Notes under the pieces: generated by a model | What the model was told of the DNA's origin: nothing | What the model saw: only the letters and a program-made list of their open reading frames with translations | Database searches by the model: none | NCBI GenBank assembly: GCA_937923515.1 | Contig: CALDUF010000073.1 | Location: 1-48,896, forward strand | DNA: 48,896 bases | Source of the DNA: an uncultured Flavobacteriaceae bacterium | GTDB taxonomy: Bacteria > Bacteroidota > Bacteroidia > Flavobacteriales > Flavobacteriaceae | Direction of reading: 5' to 3' | Position numbers and translations under genes: made by a program | Shown: positions 26,514-34,112 of the stretch, in pieces | Layout: each line of letters opens with the position of its first letter | Numbering within the stretch: the first letter of the stretch is position 1

Positions 26514-27890
26514 ATGAGTAAATACGATATTATAGTTCTTGGAAGTGGTCCTGGTGGTTATGTAACTGCTATTAGAGCATCACAATTAGGTTTTAAAACC
26601 GCTATTGTTGAAAAGGAAAACCTTGGTGGCGTTTGTTTAAATTGGGGTTGCATCCCTACAAAAGCCCTATTAAAATCTGCCCAAGTATTTGAATATCTGA
26701 AACATGCAGAAGATTACGGACTAACAGTAAAGGATGCTGCGCATGATTTTGATGCTGTTGTAAACCGTAGCCGTGGTGTTGCCGATGGAATGAGTAAAGG
26801 TGTTCAATTTTTAATGAAGAAAAATAAAATTGACGTTATAGATGGTTTTGGCAAGTTAAAACCAGGTAAGAAAGTTGATGTTGATGGTACTGAATATAGC
26901 GCTGATAACATTATTATTGCTACAGGAGCACGTTCTCGTGAGTTACCTAGCTTACCGCAAGACGGTAAAAAGGTTATTGGGTATAGACAAGCCATGACTT
27001 TAAAAAAGCAACCTAAAAAAATGATTGTGGTTGGTTCTGGAGCTATTGGTGTAGAGTTTGCCTACTTCTACAACTCTATGGGTACAGAGGTAACTATCGT
27101 TGAGTATTTACCAAATATAGTGCCTGTTGAGGACGAAGAAGTATCTAAACAACTAGAGCGCTCATTTAAAAAGAATGGTATAAAAATTAAAACATCTGCT
27201 GAGGTGACTTCGGTTGATACATCAGGAAAAGGTGTTAAAGCTACAGTAAAAACTAGCAAAGGCGAAGAAGTTTTAGAAGCCGATATTATTTTATCTGCTG
27301 TAGGTATTAAAACAAATATTGAAAATATAGGATTAGAAGATGTTGGCATTGTTGTAGACAGAGATAAAATTTTGGTGAATGATTTTTACCAAACCAATAT
27401 TCCTGGATACTATGCCATTGGTGATGTTACACCTGGGCAAGCATTGGCGCACGTAGCCTCTGCTGAAGGTGTTTTGTGTGTTGAGAAATTAGCAGGCCAC
27501 CATGTAGAGCCAATTGATTATGGCAACATCCCAGGATGTACGTATTGTTCTCCTGAAATTGCAAGTGTTGGTTTAACTGAAAAGCAAGCTAAAGAAAAAG
27601 GCTTTGATATAAAGGTTGGTAAATTCCCCTTCTCTGCATCTGGTAAAGCAAGTGCTGGCGGAAACAAAGAAGGTTTTGTAAAAGTAATTTTTGATGCAAA
27701 ATATGGCGAATGGTTAGGGTGCCACATGGTTGGCGCTGGTGTTACCGATATGATTGCTGAAGCCGTTTTAGGTAGAAAGCTAGAAACTACAGGCCATGAG
27801 GTATTAAAAGCAATTCATCCACACCCAACGATGAGTGAAGCTGTTATGGAAGCTGTTGCAGCCGCGTATGATGAAGTGATACACATCTAA
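26514..27890 (+). CDS. lpdA: Dihydrolipoyl dehydrogenase
   Basis: 458-residue FAD enzyme that reoxidises lipoamide as the E3 component of 2-oxoacid dehydrogenase complexes, or of glycine cleavage. It has the FAD motif IIVLGSGPGGYVTAI at the N-terminus, the redox pair Cys41/Cys46 in GGVCLNWGCIPTK, the NAD motif VVGSGAIGVEFAYF, AIGDVTPG for the FAD ribityl region, and the C-terminal HPHPTMSEAV with the catalytic His-Glu pair. No other complex subunits are adjacent. A strong bidirectional terminator follows 22 bases downstream. Confidence 0.96.
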   Translation: MSKYDIIVLGSGPGGYVTAIRASQLGFKTAIVEKENLGGVCLNWGCIPTKALLKSAQVFEYLKHAEDYGLTVKDAAHDFDAVVNRSRGVADGMSKGVQFLMKKNKIDVIDGFGKLKPGKKVDVDGTEYSADNIIIATGARSRELPSLPQDGKKVIGYRQAMTLKKQPKKMIVVGSGAIGVEFAYFYNSMGTEVTIVEYLPNIVPVEDEEVSKQLERSFKKNGIKIKTSAEVTSVDTSGKGVKATVKTSKGEEVLEADIILSAVGIKTNIENIGLEDVGIVVDRDKILVNDFYQTNIPGYYAIGDVTPGQALAHVASAEGVLCVEKLAGHHVEPIDYGNIPGCTYCSPEIASVGLTEKQAKEKGFDIKVGKFPFSASGKASAGGNKEGFVKVIFDAKYGEWLGCHMVGAGVTDMIAEAVLGRKLETTGHEVLKAIHPHPTMSEAVMEAVAAAYDEVIHI

Positions 27891-27911
27891 GTTTACGACA
27901 CATATAATATT

Positions 27912-27944
27912 AAAAAGGTTTCAGTAAATACTGAAACCTTTTTT
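27912..27944. terminator. Bidirectional terminator after lpdA
   Basis: Perfect stem AAAAGGTTTCAG / CTGAAACCTTTT with loop TAAATA, between the convergent lpdA and beta-barrel genes. Confidence 0.9.
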
Positions 27945-27968
27945 GTTTAACATATAAAAGCTTTAGCT

Positions 27969-28457
27969 CTAAAGTTTTAATTCTGCACCTACAAACAAAC
28001 CATTTGGCGTAATTTCTTGAAAACCTATAGTGTATTTGAGATGTACAGCAATGTTTGAAGAGATATTATATGCAGTTGCTATATCTGCTCTAATTTTAAA
28101 TTTATTGGTAAAAAAATCAAAAAAATAATTTAAGCTTGGACCAACGCTTAAATAAAAATTATTTCCAACTTTATATTTAGCATAAATGGGTGCATTAATA
28201 AAATTAAAATCATTTAAAACTATATATAAGATTTCTGGTTGGATAGAAAAATCATGACCATTATTAAAATCTAAGAAGAGTCCGCCATAAAAACCAGTAG
28301 CCGTTTCTGGATTAGTCCCAAAATTTGCTTCAGTTATTTTAAAGAATGTTAAATTAACGCCACCTTTTAAACCAACATCAACTTTTGATTGTGCGCTTGA
28401 TGTAACACTTGTTAGCGCAAATAAAACACTAAGTAAAAGTGTAATATTCTTTTTCAT
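27969..28457 (-). CDS. Outer-membrane beta-barrel protein (porin-like family)
   Basis: 162-residue exported protein with a signal peptide (MKKNITLLLSVLFALTSVTSSAQS). The mature part is a short set of amphipathic strands (VDVGLKGGVNLTFFKI, FYGGLFLDFNNG, AYNISSNIAVHLKYTIGF), ending in a strand with VGAELKL. This is the small outer-membrane beta-barrel type common in Bacteroidota, of about eight strands. Function unknown. It lies 9 bases downstream of aroQ and is probably co-transcribed with it. Confidence 0.83.
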   Translation of the reverse strand: MKKNITLLLSVLFALTSVTSSAQSKVDVGLKGGVNLTFFKITEANFGTNPETATGFYGGLFLDFNNGHDFSIQPEILYIVLNDFNFINAPIYAKYKVGNNFYLSVGPSLNYFFDFFTNKFKIRADIATAYNISSNIAVHLKYTIGFQEITPNGLFVGAELKL

Positions 28458-28466
28458 ATTAAATCA

Positions 28467-28883
28467 CTATAAAAAACTCTGTATAGCCAGCTCATAACTT
28501 TGTAAACCAAACCCTAGAATAACACCTTTAGCGTTTGGTGATATGTAAGATTGATGCCTAAACTCCTCTCTACCAAATGTATTAGAAATATGTACTTCAA
28601 CAACAGGAGTTTCAATAGCTTTAATCGCATCACCTAAACCTACCGAAGTATGAGTGTACGCCGCAGCATTTAATACGATACCGTCGTAATTAAAACCAAC
28701 GTCGTGTAATTTATCAATTAACTCACCTTCTATGTTTGATTGGTAGTACTCTAAATTTACTTCTGGGTATTTACGTTTTACTTCATCCATAAATTCTGTA
28801 AACGTTAAGCTGCCATAAATATTTGGTTCGCGCTTGCCTAATAAATTAAGATTTGGGCCGTTTATGATGATTAGTTTCTTCAT
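28467..28883 (-). CDS. aroQ: Type II 3-dehydroquinate dehydratase
   Basis: 138-residue shikimate-pathway enzyme (3-dehydroquinate to 3-dehydroshikimate), normally a dodecamer. Key elements are the N-terminal IINGPNLNLLGKREPNIYG with the catalytic Arg and Tyr lid, NAAAYTHTSVGLGDAI, and VEVHISNTFGREEFRHQSYI with the catalytic His. Length is slightly short of the usual 145-150 residues but all motifs are present. It lies in a minus-strand run with an unknown exported protein upstream (29-base gap) and a beta-barrel protein downstream. Confidence 0.95.
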   Translation of the reverse strand: MKKLIIINGPNLNLLGKREPNIYGSLTFTEFMDEVKRKYPEVNLEYYQSNIEGELIDKLHDVGFNYDGIVLNAAAYTHTSVGLGDAIKAIETPVVEVHISNTFGREEFRHQSYISPNAKGVILGFGLQSYELAIQSFL

Positions 28884-28912
28884 GCGTTAAAAGTACAAAA
28901 AACAGAATTCTT

Positions 28913-29785
28913 TTAATTTAAAATATCAATCTGAGTCGTTTCACCAGCTTTTAAATTAGACAAAGCTTTAATATCGTTAACACCATCGTTAAGTTTTACT
29001 ATAACTGTATTTGGTGCAATTTCGCCTTCATTATTAGCCTTTATAATTATAGAAGTTTTTTTGTCTTGCAATGCCACGGTAACTACTTTTTCTTTACTAT
29101 CAGCTATATAATTGCTTAATATTGTTTTATCGTTTATAATAATGTCTACACTATCACCATCTAATTTACCACCATCAAATAAGATGAGTTTAATTGATTT
29201 AGACGCTGTAAATACAGTTAAGGTTTGGTCTTTTTTCAAAATATTCATTTTTAGAATATTCATCATATTAACCTTATTTATTTTTTGTTTTATACTGTCG
29301 GCAATTTTATTAGAACTATTTATTTTTTTAATTACTTTTTGAACTCTTTGTTCTGCTTTTTCTTGACTATTTAATAGAATTTCACCATTAACGCACTGCG
29401 TATTGTCTGAAAATAAGCCCACGAAATTTGCTTTTGCCTTTTTTGTTTTACCGAATTCGAAATTTTTAAATGTTGTATTAAGAAAACAGAAGTCATTTTG
29501 AGAGGTTGTGGATTTTGTATAAACAATCCCTATTTCTCTAAAATTTAATATATGCGCTTTAGTATCATATTCTCCAAAAATATTGGATCTAGTTTCGTGT
29601 TCACCACCCAAATCTGTTATGGAATACCCTTTAATTTCGCCGTTGTTTTCAAAAAAACTAATCTTATAAGATATCACTAATGAGTCATTTAACTTAAGCC
29701 CGCCTACATAGTCAAATTTATTTTGGGCACTAAAAAATAAGGTGAATGAAAAAAATGCTAAAAAAAGTAATCTAATTCTCAACAT
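28913..29785 (-). CDS. Exported protein of unknown function
   Basis: 290 residues with a signal peptide ending FFSAQ. I do not recognise the family. The first 140 residues look beta-rich (YVGGLKLNDSLVISYKISF, RSNIFGEYDTKAHILNFREIGIVYT). A Lys/Ile-rich helical linker follows (about 145-185), then a second beta-rich part (about 190-285) with repeated patterns such as KLILFDGGKLDGDSVDIIIND and IVKLNDGVNDI. It may be a two-domain periplasmic or surface protein. A minus-strand -7 box (29813-29820) is well placed about 28 bases upstream. It is divergent from the TM2 gene. Confidence 0.75.
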   Translation of the reverse strand: MLRIRLLFLAFFSFTLFFSAQNKFDYVGGLKLNDSLVISYKISFFENNGEIKGYSITDLGGEHETRSNIFGEYDTKAHILNFREIGIVYTKSTTSQNDFCFLNTTFKNFEFGKTKKAKANFVGLFSDNTQCVNGEILLNSQEKAEQRVQKVIKKINSSNKIADSIKQKINKVNMMNILKMNILKKDQTLTVFTASKSIKLILFDGGKLDGDSVDIIINDKTILSNYIADSKEKVVTVALQDKKTSIIIKANNEGEIAPNTVIVKLNDGVNDIKALSNLKAGETTQIDILN

Positions 29786-29812
29786 GAAAGTGTTTTTTTT
29801 CTAAATTGCATA

Positions 29813-29820
29813 ACAAACAT
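29813..29820 (-). promoter_or_regulatory. Candidate -7 promoter box TATGTTTG
   Basis: Minus-strand TAnnTTTG match 28 bases before the exported-protein start, and probably the promoter for the run through aroQ. No -33 element is visible at 19-21 bases. Confidence 0.4.
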
Positions 29821-29833
29821 AAACCAATTAATT

Positions 29834-30196
29834 ATGAAAATTAAATTATTATTATCTTTCTTAGTAGTTATGCTTAGCTACTCTACCTGTTATGCTTCTT
29901 TTCCAGTAAAAAGAACTACAACAACAAACACTGAAATTACAACAAACGACGGTGTAGAAGAAGTATACACACCATTAGCTATGGCAGGTCAAAAAAGCCA
30001 AGGTGTTGCACTTTTATTATGGCTTTTCTTAGGTGGTTTTGCTGCACATAGATGGTACTTAGGAAGTCCTTGGTATTGGAATGTGTTATTTATCATTACT
30101 TTAGGAGGTCTATTGGTTTGGGCAGTTATTGACCTTATAGATATTATAACAGGAAATTATCCTACTGACGGAGGTTTTCAAAATGATTTCTTTTAG
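29834..30196 (+). CDS. TM2 domain-containing membrane protein
   Basis: 120-residue protein with a signal-like N-terminal helix (residues 4-22) and a TM2 domain at about residues 55-108: KSQGVALLLWLFLGGFAAHR, then WYLG, a second helix VLFIITLGGLLVWAVIDLIDII and a terminal GNYPTDGG. The two helices joined by the short His-Arg-containing turn are the family signature. TM2 proteins are widespread and their function is not settled. A terminator follows 21 bases later, so it is monocistronic. Confidence 0.88.
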   Translation: MKIKLLLSFLVVMLSYSTCYASFPVKRTTTTNTEITTNDGVEEVYTPLAMAGQKSQGVALLLWLFLGGFAAHRWYLGSPWYWNVLFIITLGGLLVWAVIDLIDIITGNYPTDGGFQNDFF

Positions 30197-30216
30197 TAGT
30201 TTTCTTATATGATTTT

Positions 30217-30248
30217 AAAAAGGGAAGCAGTACTGCTTCCCTTTTTTT
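30217..30248 (+). terminator. Terminator after the TM2 gene
   Basis: Stem AAAAGGGAAGCAG / CTGCTTCCCTTTT with a TA loop and a seven-T run, located in the 81-base gap before xerD. Confidence 0.9.
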
Positions 30249-30277
30249 ATTTAATAAATACTAGTAATTTTACTATC

Positions 30278-31174
30278 ATGAAATGGATTGATGCGCTTAA
30301 AGACTTTAAATTATATCTGAAGATAGAACGCGGGCTATCTCAAAACTCAATTGATAGCTATAGTAGAGATATACTAAGCTTAATATCATATTTAGAAGCG
30401 CATGCGATTACTATCACTCCCATTGATATTTCATCAGAACTCATACAACAATTTATATATGAATCTGCAAAACATATTAACGCTAGGTCGCAATCACGAT
30501 TAATTTCTGGATTACGCAGCTTTTTTAGTTATTTAATATTTGAAGATTATAGAACAGATAATCCATTAGATTTGATTGAATCTCCTAAAATAGGTAGAAA
30601 ATTACCTGATACACTTTCAGAAGAAGAAATAGATAAAATTATACAAGCTATAGATTTAAGCACACCCGAAGGCGAACGCAACAGAGCTATTTTAGAAACT
30701 CTATATGGTTGTGGTTTAAGAGTTAGTGAATTGGTTAATTTAAAACTATCAGATTTATTTTTTGATGAAGGCTTTATAAAAGTAACGGGTAAAGGTGATA
30801 AACAACGGTTTGTACCCATCGTAGATTCTACAATAAAATATATAAATATATACCGAAGCGAAATTAGAAACCATATAAATATTCAATCAGGATTTGAAGA
30901 CACACTATTTCTAAACAGAAGAGGAAAACAATTAACACGTGCTATGATTTTTTCTATCATAAAACAATTGGTTAAAAAAATTGGACTTAATAAAAATGTC
31001 TCTCCCCACACCTTCCGCCATTCTTTTGCAACTCACTTACTACAGAATAATGCTGATTTAAGAGCCATCCAATTAATGCTAGGTCATGAAAGTATAACAA
31101 CAACGGAAATTTACGTTCATTTAGATAAAAGCCATTTAACTGAGGTTGTAGAAAAGTACCATCCTAGGAAATGA
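30278..31174 (+). CDS. xerD: Tyrosine recombinase XerD
   Basis: 298-residue site-specific recombinase that resolves chromosome dimers. It has an N-terminal SAM-like core-binding domain (residues 1-95, FKLYLKIERGLSQNSIDSYS). The catalytic residues are all visible: Arg148 (GLRVSEL), Lys172 (GKGDKQR), His244 and Arg247 (HTFRH), His270 (LGHESI) and the nucleophile Tyr279 (TEIYVHLD). I start at MKWIDAL; the longer frame would run through the upstream terminator. The genomic context (housekeeping, no mobile genes) favours chromosomal XerD over an integrase. The stop codon shares its last two bases with a long heptamer array. Confidence 0.92.
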   Translation: MKWIDALKDFKLYLKIERGLSQNSIDSYSRDILSLISYLEAHAITITPIDISSELIQQFIYESAKHINARSQSRLISGLRSFFSYLIFEDYRTDNPLDLIESPKIGRKLPDTLSEEEIDKIIQAIDLSTPEGERNRAILETLYGCGLRVSELVNLKLSDLFFDEGFIKVTGKGDKQRFVPIVDSTIKYINIYRSEIRNHINIQSGFEDTLFLNRRGKQLTRAMIFSIIKQLVKKIGLNKNVSPHTFRHSFATHLLQNNADLRAIQLMLGHESITTTEIYVHLDKSHLTEVVEKYHPRK

Positions 31175-31288
31175 GTTTAGAGTTTAGAGTTTAGAGTTTA
31201 GAGTTTAGAGTTTAGAGTTTAGAGTTTAGAGTTTAGAGTTTAGAGTTTAGAGTTTAGAGTTTAGAGTTTAGAGTTTAGAGTTTAGAGT
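31173..31288. repeat. Perfect heptamer tandem array (GAGTTTA)n
   Basis: The seven-base unit GAGTTTA is repeated without error for 116 bases, about 16.6 copies, beginning with the GA of the xerD TGA stop. The period of seven puts stops in every frame, so it is not coding. It ends five bases before the A-run of the next terminator. Perfect identity suggests recent slippage-driven expansion and probable length variation among strains. Confidence 0.97.
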
Positions 31289-31293
31289 AAAAT

Positions 31294-31326
31294 AAAAAAA
31301 TCCAGCTAAATTGGCTGGATTTTTTT
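31294..31326. terminator. Bidirectional terminator between xerD and rny
   Basis: Stem AAAAAATCCAGC / GCTGGATTTTTT around TAAATTG, placed between the heptamer array and the end of the convergent rny gene. Confidence 0.9.
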
Positions 31327-31352
31327 ATTATGATGCTATTTAAAAACTACTA

Positions 31353-32927
31353 TTATTTCGCAATGTTTATAGCTCTAGTTTCTCGTATCACAGTAACTTT
31401 AACTTGTCCTGGATAGGTCATGTCTGTTTGTATTTTTTGAGAAATATTAAACGATAATTCTGAAGCTTTCTCGTCATTTACTTTTTCGCTTTCTACAATT
31501 ACACGCAACTCTCTACCCGCTTGTATCGCATATGCCTTTTTAACACCGTTAAACCCAAAAGCAATATCCTCTAAGTCTTTTAAACGTTGAATATAACTAT
31601 CTAATACTTGGCGACGTGCACCTGGTCTTGCTCCAGAAATCGCATCACACACTTGAATAATTGGTGCCAATAGCGATTTCATTTCTATTTCATCGTGGTG
31701 TGCGCCAATAGCATTACAAACATCATCTTTTTCGCCGTACTTCTCCGCCCATTGCATACCTAAAATAGCGTGTGGTGTTTCCATATCGGTTTCAGCATCT
31801 GGTACTTTACCAATATCATGAAGTAATCCTGCGCGTTTGGCTAACTTAGGATTTAACCCTAACTCTGCTGCCATAACGCCACATAATTTAGCCACTTCTC
31901 TAGAGTGCTGTAACAGGTTTTGACCGTAAGACGAGCGGTATTTCATTCTACCTACAGTTTTTATCAATTCAGGATGCAAGTTGTGAATTCCTAAATCTAT
32001 AACTGTACGCTTACCTACTTCAATAATTTCTTGCTCTATTTGTTTTTGTGTTTTCTTTACAATCTCTTCAATTCTAGCAGGGTGAATTCTACCATCTGTC
32101 ACTAATTTATGAAGCGATAATCTCGCAATCTCACGACGCACAGAATCAAAACACGATAATATGATAGCTTCAGGCGTATCATCAACAATAATTTCTACAC
32201 CAGTTGCTGCTTCTATCGCTCTAATGTTTCTACCTTCTCTACCTATGATGCGTCCTTTAACGTCATCAGATTCAATATTAAAAACAGACACACAATTATC
32301 AACAGCTTCTTCTGTGCCTATACGCTGTATCGTATTTATAATAACTTTTTTAGCATCTTGCTCTGCAGTCATTTTTGCTTCCTCTAAAGCACCTTGAATG
32401 TAAGCCATAGCATCATTCTTCGCTTCTCCTTTAAGAGATTCAACCAATTGTGCCTTAGCTTCCTCTGCAGATAAACTAGAAATAACTTCTAGTTGCTGCA
32501 CCTGACTCTTGTGAAGTTTATCAAGCTCAGATTGTTTCTTTTCCAAAACATCTAGTCGGTGGTTGTAATCCTTAACCTTATTTTCAATATCCGAGTTTAG
32601 CTTTTTATTTCTTGAAAGCTCACTAGAAACTTGAGATTCTTTGTCGCGTGTACGTTTTTCAGCTTCAGCCATTTTCTTATCACGAGATAAAATCACTTTT
32701 TCGTGTTCAGACTTAAGCTCAATAAACTTTTCTTTAGCTTGTAAAATCTTATCTTTCTTTAAAGCTTCGCCTTCGCTTTTGGCTTCTTTTAATATAGATG
32801 CTGCACTCTTTTTAGCATCTTTTATTACTTTAGACGCGTTATTTTTCTCCATTGTCTTAGCTATAATAAATCCTATTACAAGCCCTACAATTGCGCCTAC
32901 TACAATTAATATAATTGTGCTATCCAT
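31353..32927 (-). CDS. rny: Ribonuclease Y
   Basis: 524-residue membrane-anchored endoribonuclease that initiates mRNA decay. An N-terminal helix ([20 protein letters not shown]) anchors it. A long charged coiled coil (about residues 30-175) follows, then a KH domain with [19 protein letters not shown] near residue 225. The HD domain has [17 protein letters not shown] and [10 protein letters not shown] near residue 368. Length and order are standard. On the minus strand it follows the coiled-coil protein, zapA and a structured RNA, but the RNA ends in a terminator-like stem before rny. I do not see a clear rny promoter in the remaining short gap. Confidence 0.96.
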   Translation of the reverse strand: MDSTIILIVVGAIVGLVIGFIIAKTMEKNNASKVIKDAKKSAASILKEAKSEGEALKKDKILQAKEKFIELKSEHEKVILSRDKKMAEAEKRTRDKESQVSSELSRNKKLNSDIENKVKDYNHRLDVLEKKQSELDKLHKSQVQQLEVISSLSAEEAKAQLVESLKGEAKNDAMAYIQGALEEAKMTAEQDAKKVIINTIQRIGTEEAVDNCVSVFNIESDDVKGRIIGREGRNIRAIEAATGVEIIVDDTPEAIILSCFDSVRREIARLSLHKLVTDGRIHPARIEEIVKKTQKQIEQEIIEVGKRTVIDLGIHNLHPELIKTVGRMKYRSSYGQNLLQHSREVAKLCGVMAAELGLNPKLAKRAGLLHDIGKVPDAETDMETPHAILGMQWAEKYGEKDDVCNAIGAHHDEIEMKSLLAPIIQVCDAISGARPGARRQVLDSYIQRLKDLEDIAFGFNGVKKAYAIQAGRELRVIVESEKVNDEKASELSFNISQKIQTDMTYPGQVKVTVIRETRAINIAK

Positions 32928-32951
32928 TTTAATTTAGTTGATTAGTATATA

Positions 32952-33136
32952 TAAAAAAACCTACATCAGTATAGTGTTTTGTATAAACTCCTTAAAAACA
33001 AGTTTAGGGTTAACAAGCTGATCAAGGGTCTGCCCAAATGCATTACACATTAGCAGCATGCTTTTACAACTTCAACTCACCCTTTTTAAAAGAATTAACG
33101 TTGAGTTTATCAAAAAAATAACCGATGTAGGTAGTA
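32952..33136 (-). ncRNA. ssrS: Probable 6S RNA (flavobacterial type)
   Basis: About 185 bases between zapA and rny, on their strand. The ends pair perfectly: ACCTACATC (33125-33133, minus strand) with GATGTAGGT (32960-32968), and the 3' arm runs into a T7 tract as an intrinsic terminator would. Inside are further coaxial pairings: 33104-33111 with 32984-32991 (8 bp), 33084-33090 with 32993-32999 (7 bp), 33080-33083 with 33008-33011, and a small apical GGGTCTGCCC-type hairpin (33027-33036). A rod-like RNA with internal bulges downstream of zapA fits 6S RNA, which in proteobacteria also lies beside zapA; I recall the flavobacterial 6S family in this position. 6S RNA binds and restrains RNA polymerase. 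The identification rests on position and hand folding, and the 5' end is approximate. Confidence 0.75.
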
Positions 33137-33162
33137 ACTTCTACTTTTTATTTTAAAGAACG

Positions 33163-33456
33163 TTAAGCACTTAAATGAGCTTGCAACATGTTGTTTAAAG
33201 CTTCTAGCTTTTCTTCAACAACCTCATTATGTACTTCTTTATCTATAGTTTTTTGTTCCACTTGAGATGCAAATTGTAAAGCACACATGGCTAATACATC
33301 TTGTTTATCTCTAACGGAATAACTTTGCTCAAATTGCTTTATCATAATTTCGATATTCTTTGCCGCTTTTCGCAAACCTTCTTCCTGCGTTGCATCAATA
33401 GTTAAAGGATATACCCTATTTGCTATAGATAGCTTTATTTTAAGCTTTTCAGACAT
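33163..33456 (-). CDS. zapA: Cell division protein ZapA
   Basis: 97-residue FtsZ-associated protein that bundles protofilaments at the division ring. The N-terminal globular part (KLKIKLSIANRVYPLTIDATQEEGLRKAAKNI) and the C-terminal helix (EVHNEVVEEKLEALNNMLQAHL) match ZapA in length and character. It lies 16 bases downstream of a coiled-coil gene and 27 bases upstream of the structured RNA, all on the same strand. The transcription unit starts at the promoter at 33788-33818. Confidence 0.9.
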   Translation of the reverse strand: MSEKLKIKLSIANRVYPLTIDATQEEGLRKAAKNIEIMIKQFEQSYSVRDKQDVLAMCALQFASQVEQKTIDKEVHNEVVEEKLEALNNMLQAHLSA

Positions 33457-33472
33457 CGAAATTTATGTTACC

Positions 33473-33763
33473 TTAATCAGATAATTGAGCAATACAATGG
33501 TCTATATCTCTAATTAATGCGTTTATTTTAAGCTTAGTTTCTCTTTTATTATCGTCACTACCAAGCATTGAATTTGCAATTTTTAGAGCCTTATATTTTT
33601 CTTCCCAATCGGTATTTAACTTTACTTGGGTTTGAATTTGATGTCTTGCGCTAGCTAAATCTTCAGTCAATTTCAAATTAGCTTGTTTTAAATGGTCTAC
33701 CTTAAGCAGTACCTTGCTAATTTTATGTTCTAAAGAATCGACAATTCCTTCAATATTACTCAT
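33473..33763 (-). CDS. Small coiled-coil protein, ZapB-like by context
   Basis: 96-residue soluble protein that is almost entirely helical. A heptad-patterned stretch at about residues 5-65 (ISKVLLKVDHLKQANLKLTEDLASARHQIQ) predicts a coiled coil, and the tail INALIRDIDHCIAQLSD is also helical. I recognise it as the protein commonly encoded just upstream of zapA in Bacteroidota. Its size, coiled-coil structure and pairing with zapA resemble ZapB of enterobacteria, which works with ZapA at the Z-ring, but I see no strong sequence signature for ZapB. The division role is inference from context. Confidence 0.8.
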   Translation of the reverse strand: MSNIEGIVDSLEHKISKVLLKVDHLKQANLKLTEDLASARHQIQTQVKLNTDWEEKYKALKIANSMLGSDDNKRETKLKINALIRDIDHCIAQLSD

Positions 33764-34112
33764 TTACAAAAATCAATACTTAATAAACAAAGTTAATATA
33801 CCTAGGGCGAAATTACAATAGTTTTTTCTATAATTTTTAAAAATAATATTTTAACTATTAGTTTATGATATTCACCTCAAACAGTCGTGCTTTACGTATA
33901 GATTTAAGGTTAATTAATATATTATTTATTATGTATATTTTACTACGCAATTCCCTCACACATCTACCTAAAAATACATTTACATGTCTAAACATCTCTG
34001 TTTTATTACATAATTATCTGTCAAAATATATTAATTACAAACCCATGGCTTGATTTTTGTTTTGAACTTTGCCAATTGCTATCAAATTAATATTTTAGCC
34101 CAATACAATTTT
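33764..34112. other. 349-base divergent intergenic region
   Basis: AT-rich gap between the coiled-coil/zapA unit and the M23 peptidase gene. It holds the zapA-operon promoter at its left end. I see no coding signal, RNA gene or strong palindrome in the rest, and no good TAnnTTTG box for the M23 gene. Confidence 0.5.
33788..33818 (-). promoter_or_regulatory. Bacteroidota-type promoter for the zapA operon
   Basis: On the minus strand, TTG (33816-33818), a 20-base spacer and TAACTTTG (33788-33795) match the -33/-7 arrangement of Bacteroidota primary-sigma promoters. Expected transcription start is near 33782, about 20 bases before the coiled-coil gene. Confidence 0.65.

Noticed and set aside
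30278-31174. Tyrosine recombinase as an integrase of a mobile element at the nearby repeat
   Set aside because: Size and motifs fit chromosomal XerD, flanks are housekeeping genes, and there are no attachment repeats or cargo.
31173-31288. Heptamer array as a CRISPR or telomere-like sequence
   Set aside because: No spacers, unit far too short for CRISPR, and the likeness to plant TTTAGGG telomeres is coincidental in an internal chromosomal position.
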